Below, in pieces: positions 60,449 to 64,000 of a stretch of DNA of 64,000 nt. The DNA is from Actinomycetes bacterium. Its GTDB lineage: Bacteria > Actinomycetota > Actinomycetes > Streptosporangiales > Streptosporangiaceae. Below the pieces are notes generated by a model, which saw only the letters and a program-made list of their open reading frames with translations, searched no databases and had not been told where the DNA came from. The DNA is taken from contig JAJYTD010000001.1 in NCBI GenBank assembly GCA_021793235.1, positions 186,001-250,000 on the forward strand, given 5' to 3'. Numbering within the stretch: position 1 is the first letter of the stretch; each line of letters begins with the position of its first letter. The position numbers were made by a program, and so were the translations under genes.

Positions 60449-60454
60449 TAAGGT
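60449..60454 (+). promoter_or_regulatory. Minus-10 hexamer (TAAGGT) for ftsK
   Basis: TAAGGT is 7 bases before the ftsK ATG with no ribosome site, so a leaderless message is likely. Confidence 0.4.
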
Positions 60455-60461
60455 GCCCAGC

Positions 60462-62975
60462 ATGGCCACCCGTGCGCCCAAAACCCCTCGGCGAGATGGC
60501 GGTGCGTCTCGGAACAGCGGCTCGGGCACCAGGAACACCACTGGGAAGAAGCCACCGGCCCGCCGGACAACGCGGCCGTCTGCGCCACGGAAGGCTCCGC
60601 AGAAGAGCACCGCTGCGGAAGGACCCATCGCCCTGCTCTTCATCTGGCTGGGCCGCAGCCTGCTGCTGGTCTGGAAGTTGCTCGCGCACACGGTCGGCGG
60701 GCTGGCGCGCGCCGCCGGACGCAGCGCCCGCGACCTCGACCCGGACCTGCGTCGCGATGGGGCCGGCCTGGTGCTGCTCGCCCTGGGCCTGCTCATCGCC
60801 GCCGCGGTCTGGTGGGAAACCGAAGGGCCGCTCCCAGAGGTCACCCGGACCGTGGTCGTCGGTGCGTTCGGCACCTTCTCACCGGTTCTGCCGCTGCTGT
60901 TCCTGCCTTTCGCCTGGCGGCTGATGCGCACTCCGGGCAGCGGTGAGACGGACGTCGGCCGGCTGTTCATCGGCTCCACGGCGCTGCTGGCAGGCCTGCT
61001 CGGTCTGATCCACATCGGGCACGGCATCCCCTGGCCGGCTGACGGCCAGGAAGCGATGCACCGGGCCGGCGGGCTCATCGGTTTTGCGGCCTCAGGCCCG
61101 CTCAGCATGCTCATCACACCGTGGGTCACCGGTGTGCTGCTGTGCCTGCTTCTTGTCTTCGGGCTGCTGGTGGTCACCGCCACCCCCGTCCACCGCATCC
61201 CCGAACGCATGCGCGCGCTGTTCGGCGGACTGATGGAGCGCGACAGCGGGCCAAGCGCGGGGATGGACATCTTCGGTGGCGCGTCGGGCGGTACCGAGGC
61301 TGCGGAGCAGCCGAAGCGCAGGCGCAAGCCCCGGCCGAAGCCGGCCGAGGAGGCCGCGACCGTGGCGGGGGACAACGAGCGCCCCTACGACACCCCCGTG
61401 GTCGCCACCACCGAGCAGAAGGCCGAGCCGGCTCCAGCCCCCCTGCCCGAACCGACACCGGCCCCTGCGGCCGCAGAGCAGCTGTCGATTCCCTCGCGTG
61501 TGGTCGAAGGCGACTACGAGCTGCCCGCGCCGCAGATGCTCAAGCCCGGAACTCCGGCCAAACCGCGTACCAAGGCCAACGACGCCGTGGTCGAGGCGCT
61601 CACTGGTGTCCTGGAGCAGTTCAACATCGACGCCCACGTCACCGGATTCACCCGCGGGCCCACGGTGACCCGCTACGAGATCGAGCTGGGACCGGCGGTC
61701 AAGGTCGAGAAGGTCACCGCGCTGACCAAGAACATCTCGCTCGCGGTGAAGAGCGCGGATGTGCGGATCCAGTCGCCGATCCCCGGAAAGTCGGCCATCG
61801 GTGTGGAGATCCCCAACACCGACAAGGACATCGTCAGCCTCGGTGATGTCATGCGGTCGACATCGGCCACATCCGACGACCATCCGATGCTGGTCGGCCT
61901 GGGCAAGGACATCGAAGGCGCCAATGTCGTGGCCAACCTGGCGAAGATGCCGCACGTCCTGGTCGCCGGTGCCACCGGCGCCGGAAAGTCGACCTGCATC
62001 AACGGCTTCATCACGTCGATCATGATGCGCGCCACCCCTGACGAGGTACGGCTCATCCTCGTCGACCCCAAGCGGGTGGAGCTCACCATGTACGAGGGCA
62101 TCCCGCACCTGATCACGCCGATCATCACCAGCCCGAAGAAAGCCGCGGACGCACTGCAGTGGGTGGTCGGCGAGATGGACCGCCGCTACGACGACCTCGC
62201 CGCGTCCGGCTACCGGCACATCGACGACTTCAACGCCGCCGTGCGCGCGGGCGAGCTCACCGCTCCGCCGGGCAGCGAACGCGAGTACGAGGCCTACCCC
62301 TACCTGCTGGTCATCGTGGATGAACTGGCCGACCTGATGATGGTCGCGCCGCGCGACGTCGAGGACGCCATCGTCCGCATCACCCAGCTCGCCCGCGCGG
62401 CGGGCATCCACCTGGTACTGGCCACCCAGCGGCCCAGCGTCGACGTCGTCACCGGGTTGATCAAGGCGAATGTCCCCTCCCGGCTCGCGTTCGCCACCTC
62501 CAGCCTCTCCGACAGCCGGGTCATCCTGGATCAGCCGGGAGCCGAGAAGCTCGTCGGCAAGGGCGACGCGCTCTTCCTGCCCATGGGCGCGGGCAAGCCG
62601 ATCCGGTTGCAGAACGCGTGGGTCACCGAGAAGGAGATCCGGGCGATCGTCGACCACTGCAAGAAACAGGCCGCGCCCAGCTACCGGGATGATGTCGGTA
62701 CCGCCGAGGCGAAGAAGAAGGAGATCGACGAGGAGGTCGGCGACGACCTCGACCTACTGCTCCAGGCCATCGAACTCGTGGTCACCACCCAGTTCGGTTC
62801 CACATCGATGCTGCAGCGCAAACTGCGGGTCGGTTTCGCCAAGGCCGGGCGCCTCATGGACCTTATGGAAAGCCGCGGCGTCGTGGGTCCCAGCGAGGGT
62901 TCCAAAGCCCGCGACGTCCTTGTCAAACCCGACGACCTCCCCGGCGTCCTCGCGGAGCTGCGCGGGAGCGGATGA
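60462..62975 (+). CDS. ftsK: DNA translocase FtsK/SpoIIIE
   Basis: 837 residues. A basic N-terminal tail (1-50), about four transmembrane helices (50-260), a Pro/Ala-rich linker, then the RecA-like motor. Walker A is AGATGAGKST (Lys near 509), Walker B LLVIVDELADLM near 619; a FtsK gamma winged helix at the C-terminus (TQFGSTSMLQRKLRVGFAKAGRLMD) should read polarity sequences. It pumps chromosome DNA across septa, which matters in sporulation septation of actinomycetes. An HTH-domain gene follows. Confidence 0.95.
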   Translation: MATRAPKTPRRDGGASRNSGSGTRNTTGKKPPARRTTRPSAPRKAPQKSTAAEGPIALLFIWLGRSLLLVWKLLAHTVGGLARAAGRSARDLDPDLRRDGAGLVLLALGLLIAAAVWWETEGPLPEVTRTVVVGAFGTFSPVLPLLFLPFAWRLMRTPGSGETDVGRLFIGSTALLAGLLGLIHIGHGIPWPADGQEAMHRAGGLIGFAASGPLSMLITPWVTGVLLCLLLVFGLLVVTATPVHRIPERMRALFGGLMERDSGPSAGMDIFGGASGGTEAAEQPKRRRKPRPKPAEEAATVAGDNERPYDTPVVATTEQKAEPAPAPLPEPTPAPAAAEQLSIPSRVVEGDYELPAPQMLKPGTPAKPRTKANDAVVEALTGVLEQFNIDAHVTGFTRGPTVTRYEIELGPAVKVEKVTALTKNISLAVKSADVRIQSPIPGKSAIGVEIPNTDKDIVSLGDVMRSTSATSDDHPMLVGLGKDIEGANVVANLAKMPHVLVAGATGAGKSTCINGFITSIMMRATPDEVRLILVDPKRVELTMYEGIPHLITPIITSPKKAADALQWVVGEMDRRYDDLAASGYRHIDDFNAAVRAGELTAPPGSEREYEAYPYLLVIVDELADLMMVAPRDVEDAIVRITQLARAAGIHLVLATQRPSVDVVTGLIKANVPSRLAFATSSLSDSRVILDQPGAEKLVGKGDALFLPMGAGKPIRLQNAWVTEKEIRAIVDHCKKQAAPSYRDDVGTAEAKKKEIDEEVGDDLDLLLQAIELVVTTQFGSTSMLQRKLRVGFAKAGRLMDLMESRGVVGPSEGSKARDVLVKPDDLPGVLAELRGSG

Positions 62976-63192
62976 GATAGTTCAGCAGCAAACGCCCGGG
63001 TTGACCGATTTTTCACCCTTTCCTGGACTGCGCCATGGTGCCCTGCCACGACAGGAACACGCAGAGTGGGGTGAGGAGGCACGCAACGGTTCGCCCGGGA
63101 GCGTTCCGCGGGCCCGGTTTCCCCGCCCACACCGCCTCGGTCGGGGAGGATCCGCGGGAAGCGCCCCGGCATCCTTGAACAAGGGGGCGGGA

Positions 63193-63597
63193 ATGGCGAC
63201 GATAGGCCACACCCTGGCCACGGCCCGAGAGCAGTCCGGGTACGCGCTTGCCGAGCTGAGCGCGCGGACGTGTATCCGCAAAGCGATTCTCGCGGCAATG
63301 GAGAACGACGACTTCAGCCCGTGCGGCGGGGATTTCTACGCCCGGGGGCACATTCGGGCGGTGTGCAAGGAACTGGGCACCGATCCCGAGCCGCTGATCG
63401 AGCGCTTCGAACGGGATGGCGACCGCCCCAGGCCGAAGCCGTCGTTTCCGGACCGCGCGGTGCTGGCGCGGCCCTGGATCGACCGCGAAACCGAGAAAGG
63501 ACCGAAACCGTCCGATCCCTGTGAACACGTCCATGTGCTGACCTCGGAGGAACCGCAGAAGCCACCGGCGTTCCTGGCCGACGGGGATGCCGTGTGA
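63193..63597 (+). CDS. RodZ-type HTH protein (cytoplasmic domain only)
   Basis: 134 residues. The N-terminal 1-65 is the Xre-like HTH of RodZ/YmfM proteins (GHTLATAREQSGYALAELS, then ARGHIRAVCKELG), which in full RodZ binds MreB. The rest is polar, without the transmembrane helix of RodZ, and seems disordered. The ATG at 63193 has AAGGGGGCGGG just upstream. The gene order ftsK - HTH protein - rimO is a common actinobacterial arrangement. Confidence 0.85.
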   Translation: MATIGHTLATAREQSGYALAELSARTCIRKAILAAMENDDFSPCGGDFYARGHIRAVCKELGTDPEPLIERFERDGDRPRPKPSFPDRAVLARPWIDRETEKGPKPSDPCEHVHVLTSEEPQKPPAFLADGDAV

Positions 63598-63852
63598 GGG
63601 CGGCACCGTACCCGGCGGGCCGGCCCGCCGGGTATATGGAAGAGCGCGAGAACGCGCACGTCAGCAACCCCGAGCCGGGGCCCGGGCCTGCTGAAACGGG
63701 CGGTGGAGCAGCAATGGCGGGGGGAGCACGGCTACCCTGCGGCAGGTCGGCGGCCGTACCGGACACGCATCGGGCCGAAGCCCATGAACGGAGGATCTAC
63801 CCTGGTAACTGTGGCAACCGCCGCACACCAGTCCTCCCTTAGCTTGGAAGTC

Positions 63853-64000
63853 ATGTCATCGCGCCGTACTGTTTCGCTCGTCACGCTCGGATGCGCGCGA
63901 AATGAGGTTGATTCCGAAGAACTCGCCGGACGGCTCGCAGCCGACGGCTGGGATCTGGTCGACTCCGACAATGGAGAAAAGGCCGATGTCGTCGTCGTGA
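63853..64000 (+). CDS. rimO: Ribosomal protein S12 methylthiotransferase RimO, N-terminus (cut by window edge)
   Basis: 49 codons are visible. The product begins [20 protein letters not shown], with the first Cys of the UPF0004 domain in [18 protein letters not shown], a hallmark of methylthiotransferases; RimO is the member following ftsK/RodZ in actinobacteria. The ATG at 63853 has GGAAG only 2 bases before it; a GTG at 63811 is an alternative start in frame. The radical-SAM and TRAM parts are beyond the window. Confidence 0.88.
   Translation, partial: MSSRRTVSLVTLGCARNEVDSEELAGRLAADGWDLVDSDNGEKADVVVV

Overview
This is a 64-kb piece of a high-GC actinomycete chromosome. The many GTG starts, the menaquinone gene menA, the subtilisin-inhibitor-like protein, the Scr1-type regulator with a DUF397 partner and a divergent HATPase, and the DasR-type operator all fit a filamentous actinomycete. 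A Nocardiopsaceae-like host is my best guess, but it is an inference, not something I could test. I see no IS element, integrase, CRISPR array, tRNA or rRNA. The window reads as chromosomal housekeeping and catabolic DNA rather than a mobile island.

Layout, left to right. Positions 1-6.3 kb: a cut substrate-binding/VWA-type protein, an SSI-like inhibitor, a TrmH-family RNA methyltransferase, a 2-hydroxyacid dehydrogenase, a family-A polymerase-like protein and a NlpC/P60 peptidase, closed by a strong terminator. Then 1.4 kb without a convincing gene. 7.8-10 kb: a conserved unknown plus fumarylacetoacetase. 10-20 kb: a secreted unknown, glycerophosphodiesterase, GH20 hexosaminidase with a DasR-like site, a double Lrp regulator, a DMT transporter overlapping a GT4 glycosyltransferase, a small coiled-coil gene, and a LysR/aminotransferase divergent pair. 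20-35 kb: DUF6457 protein, alanine/glycine symporter, riboswitch-controlled thiD, a Ser/Thr kinase, ornithine aminotransferase, SGNH hydrolase, acetoacetate-CoA ligase, a DUF418-like membrane protein, and an ascorbate-type PTS (A-B-C). 35-38 kb: purine nucleoside phosphorylase with a phosphohexo/pentomutase.

37.7-41 kb is a branched-chain-type 2-oxoacid dehydrogenase operon in which the usual E2 is replaced by a stand-alone lipoyl domain and a separate alpha/beta hydrolase. 41.8-49.6 kb holds an Lrp regulator, then a 42-bp perfect palindrome, then a translationally coupled AtuA / acyl-CoA carboxylase beta / alpha / acyl-CoA dehydrogenase operon ending with its own TetR gene. This looks like a branched acyl-CoA (leucine/terpenoid-type) pathway. 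49.7-51.3 kb is an AbaA/WhiJ-like regulatory trio. 51.5-64 kb returns to core genes: acyl-CoA oxidase, dapB, menA, a GNAT, a small membrane protein, dapA-rnj, ftsK, a RodZ-type HTH protein and the start of rimO.

The recurring metabolic theme is amino-acid and branched acyl-CoA breakdown: fumarylacetoacetase yields acetoacetate, an acetoacetate-CoA ligase can activate it, and two Lrp regulators, RocD, a 2-oxoacid dehydrogenase and the acyl-CoA carboxylase operon sit in the same 35 kb. Several genes have a TANNNT hexamer 6-8 bases before the start codon and no Shine-Dalgarno sequence, so leaderless transcription is likely common here.
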